NCBI GenBank assembly: GCA_000231825.2
Contig: JH720404.1
Location: 6,712-34,535 of the forward strand
Source of the DNA: Tetrahymena elliotti 4EA
Taxonomy: Eukaryota; Ciliophora; Oligohymenophorea; Hymenostomatida; Tetrahymenidae
DNA: 27,824 nt
Direction: 5' to 3'
Part shown: piece after piece, positions 1-10,410 of the stretch
Layout of the letters: each line of letters starts with the position of its first letter
Numbering within the stretch: the stretch's first letter is position 1
Program-made: the position numbers and the translations under genes
Notes under the pieces: generated by a model
What the model saw: only the letters and a program-made list of their open reading frames with translations
Database searches by the model: none
Told to the model about the DNA's origin: nothing

Positions 1-3000
1 GCTAACTCAGATCCTAATGCTTATGTTCCCTTTTCTCCAATATTATTGTCACTTCACAAAAATTATAAATAAGTTTTGAATAAAGAAACATTAAAAAATG
101 AGTAAAACATTAAATTTAAATTAAATCTAAAAAACCAATAAAATTTAAAAACAAATATTCAAATTAGTAAGTCTCTCATCAATTAAAATTTTTATTTATT
201 CATTCAAAAAACATAATTAATATTGAAAAGTCATTTTTACTAGAGGCCAAGAGTAAAATTTTAGAGATGAGAACATTTTGTTAACTCATATGCTAATTGC
301 TATACCCCCATTTCACCAATCTAATTTTAACTTAAAAAAAATAAATGTTGAATAAAAAATAAGAAAAGCATAAAAATGAGAATGAAAAAGAAAATAAACT
401 ATAAATAAAAGCAAATAAATGTGCCAAAAATAGTCAGTTAGTTATTCACTCATAAGTTAAAACCTTTATTTATTATTTCAAATATGAAGAGTGAATATTG
501 AAACACTATTTTTACCTTAGTTCAAGAGTCAAAATTTTAAGTTTAGAGCATTTTACAATCTCAGATGCTAATCCTTAAGCTCCCTTTTAGCCAGCCTGAT
601 TCCCACTTTTAAAATATTATAAAAATAAATTTTAAATAAAGAAATATTTTGATGATTGAGAAAAACATAAAAATTCTAATTAGCCAAAAAATGTCAAGTC
701 AGCTAGTTTTTGAGTTAGCTGTTGATAATATAAAGACTATATTTATACATTCAAAAATACAGTAACTTATATTAAAACATTATTTTTACTAGAGGTTAAG
801 ATCTAAATTTGAAAGATTAGAGCATTTTGCTATGCTAGATCCTAATCCTTCTACCCCAAATTAACCAATATTATTCTATCTTTTAAAAATAAACAAACAT
901 TCAATAAAGTAAAATTTATTTAAAAGATTAAGAAAATAATATTAAAATTTGAATTAAATGTAAAATAAAAAATTATGAATGGTCAAACCATACAAATATG
1001 AAGTAAACCAACCATAATTAATCAGTTAGTTATATAAATTAAAGCCTTTATTCATTCATTCAAAAAAGCATTCTTAATATTAAAATACTGTTTTTACTGT
1101 AATGAAAGACTCAATTTTTAGAGATTAGAGCATTTTTCTAAGCCAGATACTAATCCTTACGCACCAATGTCATTAATATTATTCTTACTTTGAAAAAAGT
1201 ATAAAAATGAATATGAAATAGAATGAAAAAAAATATATGAATGAAATCAAGAAAGAAAACATAAAAATTAATGAATGAGTGAGTGAGTAAGCAAACCAAA
1301 CTAATATCAAGAAAACTAACCTAAATTAATCAGTCAGTATCTCATAAATTAAACTCTTTATATATTCATTTAAAGAATCATTATAAATATTGAAACTCAA
1401 TTTTTACTAGAAGCGAAGAATCAAAGTTTAAAGATTTAAGCATTACCCTAAGCTAGTTCCTAATCCCTATGCTCCAATTTCACAAATATTATTCTAGCTA
1501 TTAGAAAAATAAATACTTAAAAGAAAGAGAAAAAGATAAATTTTACCTTAGGTAAAGAGTCAAAATTTAGAGGTTAAAACATTTTTTTAAACCAAATCCT
1601 AATCCCTATGCACCCATTTTACCTAAACAATTTGACCTTTTAAAAAAATAAAGAATTATTTTCAATCCAAAAAAATACTATTCAAAATTAATAAATAAAC
1701 CAAAATAATATCCAAACAACCAATCACTCCTAAATTCATTGAAAAATACATAACAAATATTGAATATAATTTTTACTCAAGATTAAGAGTCAATGTTTAG
1801 AGATTAGAGCATTATCCTAAGCCAGTACCTAATTCCTATTCTCCAATTTCACTAATCTTATTGTACCTATAAAATTATAAATATTTAAAAGAATGAGAAA
1901 AAGATAAAAATTTGTATTAAATCTGAAAATAAACAACAAATAAAAATTTAAGAAAGTGCGAGCTAAACAAATTTTAGTTTACTAGAGGTCAAGAGTCAAA
2001 GCTTAGAGATTAGAGCATTATGCTAAACCAGATCCTAATCCCTATGCACCGATATCACCTATATTATTAAAACTTTAAAAAAATAAATATTTAAAAGAAC
2101 TAGAAAAACATCAAAATTTGAATTAAATCCAAAAAAAAACTACTATTAAAAATTAAAAAATGAGCCAAACTTTACATACTTTTAAATTAAAGTCTTTATT
2201 TATTCCTTCAAAAAAAATACATAATGAATATTGAAACTTTATTTTTACCAGAGTCTAAGAGTCAATGTTTAAAGATTTTAGAATTTTGCTAACTGAGACC
2301 CTAATTCTTATGCTCCCATTTCACCAATTTTATTATAACTTTTAAAAAATAGTTTTTGAATAAATAAATAAATAAATAAATATTAATGACAGAAATATTA
2401 AAATTAGAATTAAATCTGAAAAGAACAAATAAAAGTTTATGAATCAGCTAGCTAGCTGAGCAAACATCAAGTAAACCAACTCAAAATAATCAGCCTACCA
2501 AATATAAATTAAATTCTTTAATTATTTTTTTAAAATACATAATTAAAATATAAACTCAATTTTACTCTAGATAAAGAACCAAAGTTTAGAGGTTAGAACA
2601 ATGTTTGAAATCTGATCCTAATCCTTCTTCACCAATCCTATTAGAACTTTTTAAAAAATAAATACTGAATAAGAAAATATTATGAAAAAATCTGGAAGGT
2701 ATTCTTAAGGCAAACAAAAATAAAAAAATTAATTTATAAGACAAAAAAATATCAAGTATGCTAACATCAGTCAGATTTTTGTTGCTCAAAAATTAAATAT
2801 TTTATTTATTAACTCAAAAGTGTTCAATTAAAATAAAAACACTAGTTTACGCTAAGTGAAGAATCAAAGTTTAGAGATTAAAGCATTTTGCTAGCTTAGA
2901 TCCTAACTCTAAAGCCCCCATTACACCAATATTCTTGTGACTTTAAAAAATAATAAAAATTAAATTTGAATGATAAAATATTTAAAACAATTAGAAAAAC

Positions 3001-3145
3001 ATAAAAATGTTAATAAAGCCAATCCAAATTAGTCAGTTATTCGCTCATAAAATAATATTTTTGTTTATTAAAAATGGACAATTAATATTGAAACACTATT
3101 ATTCCCTGAAGTTAAAAGTTAAATTTTAGATATTTGGTTATTCTA
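1..3145 (-). repeat. Diverged tandem exon-plus-intron units
   Basis: Units mostly about 200-310 bp long repeat across this stretch. The anchor on the plus strand is a block reading roughly gattagagcattttgctaa followed by gatcctaatccctatgc. These anchors are the 90-nt LRR exons read backwards. The intron parts also resemble one another, with recurring tttattcattcattcaaa and aatattgaaaca blocks. Anchor spacing runs from about 140 to 317 bp because the introns differ in length. A decayed half-unit at about 3100-3145 keeps the NLTFNF part of an LRR but has GG where the donor GT should be. One further unit stands alone at about 4770-5180. Confidence 0.85.
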
Positions 3146-5030
3146 AAAAAAAAATAAATAATTACCTTAAACTAATATCTAGGTGTAAATAAGAATCTAA
3201 GCTTGAGTTGAGTAACTTTTGATAGATAAAAATTAAAATATATTTATATCTCTAATAGAAATTGAAGTACTTCACTAATTTCTGTAAAATGTTTTTTATT
3301 TTACATTTACATTTATTTATAATGCATTAAATTTAATATGAATTAAATAATTGAATAAAAATTTGATTAACTATTACAAACAAAAAATAGATTTTGATTA
3401 GAAATTTTATTTTAATGAAAGATAAATAAAAGCAAAAAATAAGGTAGATTATCTATTAACTCGCAAAATTTTTCCTGTGAATAAAAAAAAAATAAATGAA
3501 TTTTTAGAGTTTTCAAAAACTCACAAAACTCAATTTTTAAAATTTTGCGAGTTGATGCTTTTTTCTGAAAAAATACGGGAAAATTACTTTTATAAGTTTT
3601 ACCTAATATTTATTATTAATTATAGTATCAATTGCTAAATATGGAGGAACATATCCAATTTAATATGATTTTGTTTTTAAAAAATTTTCAAGTTTTTGAG
3701 AAATTTGTTATCAAATGAATATTTTTTCCTTTTTGAAGAAATTGAAGAACACATCAACAAAATATGAAATGATTCAATTTTGATTGTGATTATTTTGACT
3801 AAGATAAATTGCAGTTAATTTTTAATTGACCTCTTTCAAAAAAATTCATCGAAAGGGAGTTAGAGTAAAATGGAAAATAGTAAATATTGATTGATGAATT
3901 AGTTAAAATTAGGTTGTAATTAAAATTATACATGTTTTTGCAAGTAACATGATAATCTATTATAACTTTTAACACTAAAAATTTATCAAAAATCATAACC
4001 AACTTAGTTTCGACAGTTAATTTGAGACTTTATTAAGCATCAAATTCTATCTCCATTTCAATCAATTAGAAGCTTATATGTTTTGATATATCTTCTTACT
4101 TTTCAAAATTTATTAAAAATTAATAGTTTTTCACTATTTAGCATGAAAAAAATACCTTTTAATTCTATAAAAAATTAAAATACACACTCATTTTAATCCT
4201 CTTACTTTAATTAAGTATAATATCAATAATTTAGATATTCTTATATTTGTTATACCCTTTATTTAATTAATATTCATGAGAAAATTAAAACTTTTTTGAC
4301 TTTTATTAGAAATCATCTTTTAAATTTATCAAAAATTTAATAAACTTATCTAATCTCATTTTAATCCTCTTATTTTAGAAAATACAAATGTAATAAATGT
4401 AATGTTGAAATAATCAATATCCTTAAGGACAGCAATTCCAGCATTAAAAGAACCACTTACCATGACTAACAGGTTAGATTATGCTATGACCTGAGCGAGC
4501 CACTCCTATCATGTTTCAAACTTGTAAAAATGGATAATAGTAATAAAATTGTAGGAATGATAATACAGTAGTATTAACAAAAAATAATTAAAATTTTTTC
4601 TTATGTATTATATTATTAGCTGATAAAAACATGATAATAGATATTGAGTTCTAAACAAATTTATGATAATGAAGGGAAATCAAACATTGAAATCCAAAAA
4701 TTAAATTAATTTGTTTTATTTGATTTTTTATTTTTGAATATTGTAAAAGTTTTAATTAAATAAATATTTTTGACTTTGATGAATGAAATCTGAAAAGAAC
4801 AAATAAAAATGAATAAATTAACCAAATTAATATCAAGTAAATAAACCGAAATTAGTCAGTCTTAACCTATAAATTAATATATTCATTCATTTATTGATTC
4901 TTTCAAAAATGCATAATTAATATTGAAACACTATTTTTACTCGAGGTCAAGATTCAAAGTTTAGAGATTAGAGCATTTTGATAATTCAGATCCTAATTTT
5001 TAGGTACCCATATCACCAATATTATTCGAA
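1..5030 (-). CDS. Leucine-rich-repeat protein, one LRR per exon (partial, runs off left edge)
   Basis: Thirteen exons read on the minus strand, 5' to 3': 5030-4941, 2940-2851, 2646-2566, 2338-2249, 2072-1983, 1866-1777, 1636-1547, 1497-1408, 1187-1098, 879-790, 605-516, 330-241 and 51-1 (cut by the window). Eleven are exactly 90 nt and one is 81 nt. All start one base before a codon boundary and end two bases into a codon, after an AG (mostly AAAG) and before GTAAAA or GTAAAC. None contains TGA. Each encodes one repeat of about 30 residues with the pattern NxIGExGAxxLGSxLxKC followed by NLQTLTLxL, the ribonuclease-inhibitor-like LRR style known from many ciliate proteins. Introns are 49-227 nt, except 2000 nt between the first two exons. 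The N-terminus is not identified; the 3' end lies beyond base 1. Repeat-to-repeat divergence is high, yet frame and splice sites are kept, which argues for a working gene. LRRs usually bind proteins; the partner is unknown. Confidence 0.85.
3458..3553. repeat. Inverted repeat, perfect 15-bp arms
   Basis: AACTCGCAAAATTTT at 3458-3472 is matched by its exact reverse complement at 3539-3553. Inside the 66-nt loop is a second hairpin, GAGTTTT(CA)AAAACTC, at 3507-3522. The structure lies in the 2-kb intron of the LRR gene. It could be a transposon-derived foldback or a structured intron segment; no coding region for a transposase is visible. Confidence 0.6.
4425..4530. other. GC-richer island, nature unresolved
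   Basis: About 100 bases stand out as clearly richer in G and C than the surrounding intron. On the plus strand one frame reads TAIPALKEPLTMTNRLDYAM and then hits TGA; another is open and reads through the whole island. On the minus strand an ATG at about 4504 opens a short frame that meets a GTAAGT donor-like site near 4446. I could not fit it to a tRNA, 5S rRNA, spliceosomal snRNA or telomerase RNA. It may be a gene remnant, a small exon or an unrecognised non-coding RNA. Confidence 0.3.
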
Positions 5031-5180
5031 CTTTTAAAAAGAAAAAATTGAAGAAAGAAATATTTAAAAGAATGGAAAAGACAATGAATTGTGAATGAAA
5101 TCTGAAAAGAACAAATAAAAAGGAATAAATTAACCAAATTAATATCAAGTAAACAAACCGAAATTATTCAGTCGTTACTA
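4770..5180 (-). repeat. Isolated LRR unit flanked by a duplicated intron segment
   Basis: The 4941-5030 exon sits between two near-identical copies of an intron segment of about 80 bp, beginning near 4783 and 5094. Both contain ctgaaaagaacaaataaaa and a block ending in cagtc. A related segment lies in the main array near 2405. The unit is therefore a copy of the same exon-intron module, separated from the main array by about 1.6 kb of unrelated DNA. Confidence 0.75.
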
Positions 5181-5189
5181 CTAACTTAA

Positions 5190-5803
5190 AAAATAATGAA
5201 TTAAAAAGCTTAGGTTTTGAGTATTATTTAATCATAAATAATTAAAAACAAAAAAATTAACCAGGATCGGTTTCAAACCTAGCATTGAAATAAAAAATAA
5301 AATGTGTAATCAAAAATTAAATTTTTTGATGAAGAAATCTAAATTTTTTAATCAAATTAAGTTCTCAAATTTTATTAAAACTAAAAGAAAAAAAAACACA
5401 AAAGTTATTCTTTTCCTATTTTAAAAAAAAGTATTCACTTTTTGCCAAAATTAATATTTAATTTCTTAGTAAACTTAAAAAAATAAAATCAATGTCAATT
5501 AAGAATACAAATCATTTTAATAACCTGAAAGATGTACATTAATTTTTATAGAAGGGAATATATATTTTCACATTTATTTATTAAAAGTTATTTAATTATA
5601 ATTTATTTTCATACTTCAGCCTTCATGTTAACTTAAAGTAAAATTATTAATTTTTATTTAAAATAATCTAATTTCTAAACTCTTACTCTTACTTAACCTT
5701 TGTGTAGAAACAGTTTTCTATATTTATTATGTGTTTTTGAATTAATAAGCACTTTTATTCATGAACAATTTCCTATTTTGTATTTGTTTAATTGATATCT
5801 GCT
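5190..5803. other. AT-rich spacer, nothing recognised
   Basis: No coding signal, RNA gene or repeat was recognised beyond homopolymer-rich AT sequence. The missing 5' exon or exons of the LRR gene could be here: a minus-strand ATG near 5288 opens the short reading MLGLKPIL, but its phase does not fit the first LRR exon directly. Confidence 0.4.
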
Positions 5804-6557
5804 TCATAATAAGATTTTATTTTTTATTTTTACGGAGAGACCAACAAACTCAAAGAAAAATATGATTTTCTTCAACTATCTTAACTGGCCTCTAGGTATC
5901 CTTAATTATAGAATTTATTTAAAAAGTTTTTTTAGAAGCTCATTTCAAGAATGAAGTAATATCTTCTGGATATGGTATACTACTATATTCTTTTTACCTT
6001 AAACCACAATCTATAATTATGAGACTTCACTTCCAAAAATGTCTCTTTTAATGGATCTTCGTTAACTTGTAATGATAAGAAGACTGCCACTTCTTTTCCT
6101 TAAGGCACACCTCCTACTCTCAATTCTAATCTAAACGACTCACCATTAATTCCCAGGATTAACTTTATTTTTCTACTATTGATTATGATCATAAACCTCC
6201 ACTTCCTTTTTCTTCTTCATCTTTAACTCCTTAACTTCAAGAAAATAAGCTTTAAAGATTTCTTGTAGAATTCCATTGATCCTTTCTATTAAAATAAATA
6301 ATTATTATAAAAAATTATTATTTCATCTCTCGTATTTGCTATTCCTAATTTATTAATATAAAAATGCTAAATAATATTAATAAATTGTGTTAGCGGTATC
6401 TTTTCTGTGTCAAGTCATACATACATTTTCTCCTTTTAATTATATCAAAAAAGCATTAAAAGAATTTTAACTTATAAATTTAATTACAGTAAGTTTTCAT
6501 ACGACTTTCCTATTAACAATACTATAGTTACAAATGCTTACATTAATTAAAAGTCAT
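5804..6557 (-). pseudogene. MATH (TRAF-like) domain gene, frame-broken or mis-assembled
   Basis: This stretch is richer in G and C than its surroundings and reads as protein on the minus strand, but not in one frame. A Lys/Glu-rich helix segment (ERINGILQEIFKAYFLEV, continuing with KELKMKKKKEVE) is followed in another frame by INGESFRLELRVGG and GKEVAVFLSLQVNEDP, then NQGYL and finally, after another shift, IIFFFEFVGLS. The order and spacing fit the beta strands of a MATH domain of the TRIM37/TRAF type: an FRL strand, a GK-[VL]-[SA]-V-[FY]-L strand, a GYL turn and a hydrophobic last strand. The first shift can be explained by a 34-nt GT-AG intron (about 6200-6167); the last, near 5884, looks like a one-base deletion. 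The upstream frame from an ATG at 6557 has a few Cys/His residues, but a B-box is not convincing. It could be a pseudogene, a gene with a sequencing error, or a 5' part of the neighbouring LRR gene. Confidence 0.4.
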
Positions 6558-7100
6558 GGTAGTAGGAAAAATAATTGAATATGTGAATATGTATGAAAAG
6601 GAAAGCTAAATTAATTTTTTTTTTTTGAGTTTATTACTTTATTGATATTTGAAATAAACTAAAAAAGTTATTAAAATAAAATCTAAATATTTATTGAATA
6701 TCAGTAAAATAGTAAATTTTGTTTAAAACACGAATGAAATAAAAAGGGTTACTTTCATCAGACTATTAATCTGATATAATTTTTAAGAATTAAATGCATC
6801 ATTTAGAATTGAATAAAAAATAAAAGATAAAATGCATCTTGTAAAATTTTATTGTAAAATATTTTAAGAAAATAAAGAAATATCTTTTATTAAAAAACAA
6901 ATGATTTGTTTAAATTAATAAAATATTATAATTTAAAATAGAGAAATAGAGTTTAAATGTTTCTTATAAGCTATTGTTATGAATGTGTTGTAATTGAATT
7001 AATGTATTTGGATATTGTATAGTAATTAATTTCAAAATCTATATTTATTTTTGCAAATTGATTAAAAAGCATTTTTTAAAAAGAAAATCAGTATATAAAT
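6558..7100. other. Intergenic, presumed SF3B6 promoter region
   Basis: AT-rich DNA between the MATH-like remnant and the SF3B6 start. The only structure noted is a short hairpin, ATCAGA...TCTGAT, near 6757-6775. No gene was seen. Confidence 0.5.
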
Positions 7101-7570
7101 ATGAGCAACAAGATAGTAGATCATTTCATTAGTTTTGATTAAATATAAGATAAATATTGTTTAATAAAATAGGTCAAGCTTCCTCCTGAAGTAAATAGAG
7201 TAGTTTATGTAAGGAATCTGCCATATAAAATTTCAGCAGAAGAATTATATGATGTTTTTGGTACTTATGGTCCAATCAGATAAATTAGAAAGTAAATTAC
7301 TTTTTAGCATCTTTTAAATTTGAAGTTTGTTTATTATTATTTAATAGGGGAGTTAGCGGTGATAAAAAAGGAACAGCATTTGTAGTTTATGAAGATATTT
7401 TTGACGCTAAAACAGCAGTTGAACATTTAAATGGTTTCAATGTTGCAGGCAGATATTTAATTGTTTTATATTATCAACCTCATAAAATTAACAAAAAGAC
7501 AGATTTGCAAAAGAAATAAGAAGAAGTAGATCGTTTAAAAGAAATTGCAAGTAAATAAGCTCAATAGTGA
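7101..7570 (+). CDS. SF3B6: Splicing factor 3B subunit 6 (SF3b14a/p14)
   Basis: A 118-residue RRM protein of the U2 snRNP SF3b complex. In the family it contacts the branch-point adenosine and binds SF3B1 in the nucleus. Three exons: 7101-7115, 7173-7291 and 7348-7570. Introns are 57 and 56 nt with GT-AG ends. After a five-residue first exon the protein reads [20 protein letters not shown], then [16 protein letters not shown], with RNP2 at VVYVRNL and RNP1 at KGTAFVVYE, then [13 protein letters not shown] and [15 protein letters not shown]. This matches the animal protein closely along its whole length (about 125 residues). The Gln in PIRQIR is encoded by TAA, directly confirming the genetic code. 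The C-terminus is a Lys/Gln-rich helix, and the stop is TGA. The start is the only ATG that splices into the conserved LPPEVNR block. Confidence 0.97.
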
Positions 7571-7699
7571 GATAATCTTTAAATTATGTATCTCTTTGTT
7601 TTATTCATCTCTTAACATTCTTAAAAATGTATCATTTTTCATATAAAAAAAGCGTCTAATTATATTTATATAGTAAACCAATCTATCAATCTATTGATA

Positions 7700-8560
7700 A
7701 TTTAATTCAAAATTATATTAGCTAGCTATATACTCAAAAAAATAGCCACTAAATATTCCTTGTTTTTATTAACAAATCCTATCAATCTATTAAAAAATAA
7801 TTTTATAATCATTTTATTGAGTTTAAATTAATTACAAATTTGTAAATTAAATTAAAAAACATTTTATTCTTTTAATGTTTTCTTACTTTTAATTATTTAG
7901 AATTTCATGATCCTTTCTTTGTTCATCAAAGTTTGATGAAAGAAGAATAAATAGGAAAACATCAAAGGCATTCTGTATTTTATTTTATATTATATTAGCT
8001 ATTAACTGAAGATAATAGCCATGAAATATTCCTTATTTTCATGAACAAATCCTATCATTTTATTTGAAAATAATTTAATAGTTTCCTTAAAATAATCACT
8101 AGCTTATGAACAATTACAAAATAAAAATGTTACTACTTTTCATTGAATTTACATCTTAAATTATGAATAACTCTAATTGTAAAATTTTTATTCATTTTTT
8201 AAATTAATTTGTTGGAATGAAGGTTAAAATTTATTTATTGAGAAAGAATAACCCTAAAAATTACTAAATATTTTCTCCATTTTATTCAAAGTTGCATTAG
8301 CAGAAAATTGAAGAAAATAGCCATGAAATATTCATCATTTTCATCAACAATTGGAAATAATTTCATTTTAGTTGTAATAGTTGTTAATTAATATTTTCAG
8401 AAAAATTCAGTGAAAAAAACATTTTTATTTTTTAAATATTTTGCTCTTTAATTGTTCATAAGTTTATGGACTTGGACTGATAAAATTTGTTTGAATTTGC
8501 TTGCTGAAAGAAAGGCTCACGTTTATTTTATTATTTAGAAGGAGGAGGAACCCCAAAATT
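7700..8560. repeat. About 285-bp degenerate direct repeats, three copies
   Basis: Copies are anchored at about 7744, 8026 and 8311 by aatagccatgaaatattcc-like blocks preceded by an attagc element. The copies are strongly diverged. On the minus strand all three anchors can be read as related peptides (GFVNKNKEYLVAI, GFVHENKEYFMAI, DENDEYFMAI), with changes that mostly keep similar amino acids. That hints at decayed or real exons of a minus-strand repeat gene, but I could not build a continuous model. Confidence 0.5.
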
Positions 8561-8988
8561 ACTTATGATGTTCTTAAAAAAATTTTTATTTTTTTCTTTT
8601 AAAAAGTTTTTTGTGAATTAGATAAAATCCAAAGAATAGCAAATCAAATAAAAAATAATTTTCTTGTTAAATGATTCCTTTGGAAGAAATTGCTTTTAAA
8701 ATAAAAATCAATAGCAAAAACTAAGTTTTGCTTTTATTAAATATGTTGAAGAAATATCCACAAATATATTTGATAATCATTGGGATTTGAAGTATAATTT
8801 GATCAGAAAATGTATTTTGAACAAATAAATTCTTTATGATTGATTATATAAATTAGTTTTTTTTCTATCAAAAATCAATGGTAAACTCTTTGAAATTAAA
8901 TATTTATTGAAAGATTTATTTTGATTAGTGAATAGATATTCATAAATTTAATTTAGAGTATAGTGAATACTATTTTAGGAGTATTTAG
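8561..8988. other. Intergenic, upstream of the M20 peptidase
   Basis: AT-rich sequence with no gene seen. It presumably holds the promoter and 5' UTR of the peptidase gene. Confidence 0.5.
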
Positions 8989-10410
8989 ATGGTTGATACT
9001 GTCAAAACTGTAGAGTGGGTAGAATAGCATTGGAGTAAGAGTATACAGCCAGCTTTAGAAGAGTTTATAAGAATACCTAATTAGAGCAGAGCATTTGATC
9101 CTGAATGGAATTCAAATGGCTTACAAGATTAGGCAGCAAAACTGTTATTAGAATGGGCAAAAAAATAAGATTTGAAAGGAGCTAAATTCGAATTAATTAA
9201 AGATGAAGACAAGTCACCTATTATATTAATAGAAGTAGAGGGTACTACATCTGATGCTAAAACTGTATTATTTTATGGTCACTTTGATAAACAGCCTCCA
9301 TTTACTGGTTGGAGTGAGGGATTGGCGTTTAATAAACCAGTTGTAATTAATGATAAACTTTATGGAAGAGGAAGTGTTGATGATGGATATAGCATTTTTG
9401 GTGCAGTTTCTTCTATAAAAATATGCTAAGAATAAAATATACCTCTACCTAGATGTGTTATATTAATAGAAGGGGATGAAGAATCTGGATCTATTCATTT
9501 AACTAAATATTTGGAGAAATTAAATACAAGAATAGGAGAACCTTAATTAGTATTTTGTCTAGATTCAGGAACATTAAACTATGATTAATTTTGGGTTACT
9601 AGCTCTTTAAGGGGATGTCTATAAGTTACTGTTAATGTAAAAGTTTTAGATTAAGGAGTTCATAGTGGAGAAGCTAGTGGTATTGTCCCATCAAGTTTTA
9701 GAGTTTTAAGATAACTTATAAACAGGATTGAGAATGAGGAGAACGGTGAAGTTGATGAGGGATTTTAAGTAATAATACCTGCAGATAGATACTTGGAAGC
9801 AACTAATTTAACATAGTCAATAGGTGAAAAATTGATCTAAAGATTTCCATTAACAAAAGGAATGTAATTTACAACCAATAATGTCTTTTAGGCTTATATT
9901 AATAGCACTTGGAAGGCTACTTTATGCACAGTTGGAGCTGATGGATTACCTCCAGCTTAGAATGCAGGAAATGTTATGAGACCTGATACTACATTAAAGC
10001 TTTCGATCAGACTTCCTCCAACACTCAATGTTGAAGATGCAAAATAAAGATTTATGAAGCTCTTTACTGAAAATGTACCTTACAATGCTTAAGTAACTAT
10101 ATTAAACGTAACTGGAATGAATGGTTGGAATTGTCCTCCTCTAGCTCCTTATTTGTAATAAAGTATTTAAAAAGCTAGCTTAAATTATTATAAATTGGAC
10201 CCTTTATATATGAGTGGAGGAGGAACTATTCCTTTAATGGGAATTTTAACTGAATTATTTCCAAAAGCCTAATTCGTAGTCACAGGAGTCGGTGGTCCTG
10301 GTTGTAATGCCCATGGCCCAAACGAATTTTTGCATATTCCTTTCACTAAAAAATTAATATGCTCTATAGCCTCTATTTTAGGAGATCTGCATAGCCACTT
10401 CAATAATTGA
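8989..10410 (+). CDS. M20 family metallodipeptidase, CNDP2-like
   Basis: A single uninterrupted frame of 473 residues, ATG to TGA, with TAA/TAG read as Gln. The length matches cytosolic non-specific dipeptidase (CNDP2, about 475). The di-zinc M20 ligands are all present at the expected spacing: H98 in GHFDKQP, D131 in GSVDDG, the catalytic base E164 and ligand E165 in GDEESGS, D192 in CLDSGTL, and H442 in GCNAHGPNEFLHI. H225 in GVHSGEASG matches the histidine that the lid domain offers across the dimer. Expected role: hydrolysis of dipeptides in the cytosol to recover amino acids. No signal peptide or membrane segment is visible. It is one of only two named enzymes here without a visible defect and the only clearly intronless gene. 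Its base composition resembles that of the neighbouring real genes. It could equally be called a carnosinase-like peptidase; substrate cannot be told from sequence. Confidence 0.96.

Noticed and set aside
1..3145. CRISPR array or satellite DNA.
   Set aside because: The repeats are long, diverged and of variable spacing, and they resolve into in-phase coding exons. The organism is a eukaryote.
3799..4002. 67-codon minus-strand frame in the LRR gene's long intron.
   Set aside because: Composition is that of AT-rich noncoding DNA, with no splice context or recognisable motif.
4430..4515. Possible tRNA or other known small RNA in the GC-richer island.
   Set aside because: No A/B box pair with correct spacing and no seven-base acceptor stem; no match to the snRNA or telomerase RNA cores I know.
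5264..5290. GGTTTCAAACC palindrome that resembles a tRNA T-arm.
   Set aside because: The loop sequence is off by one base from the T-loop pattern and no cloverleaf can be built around it.
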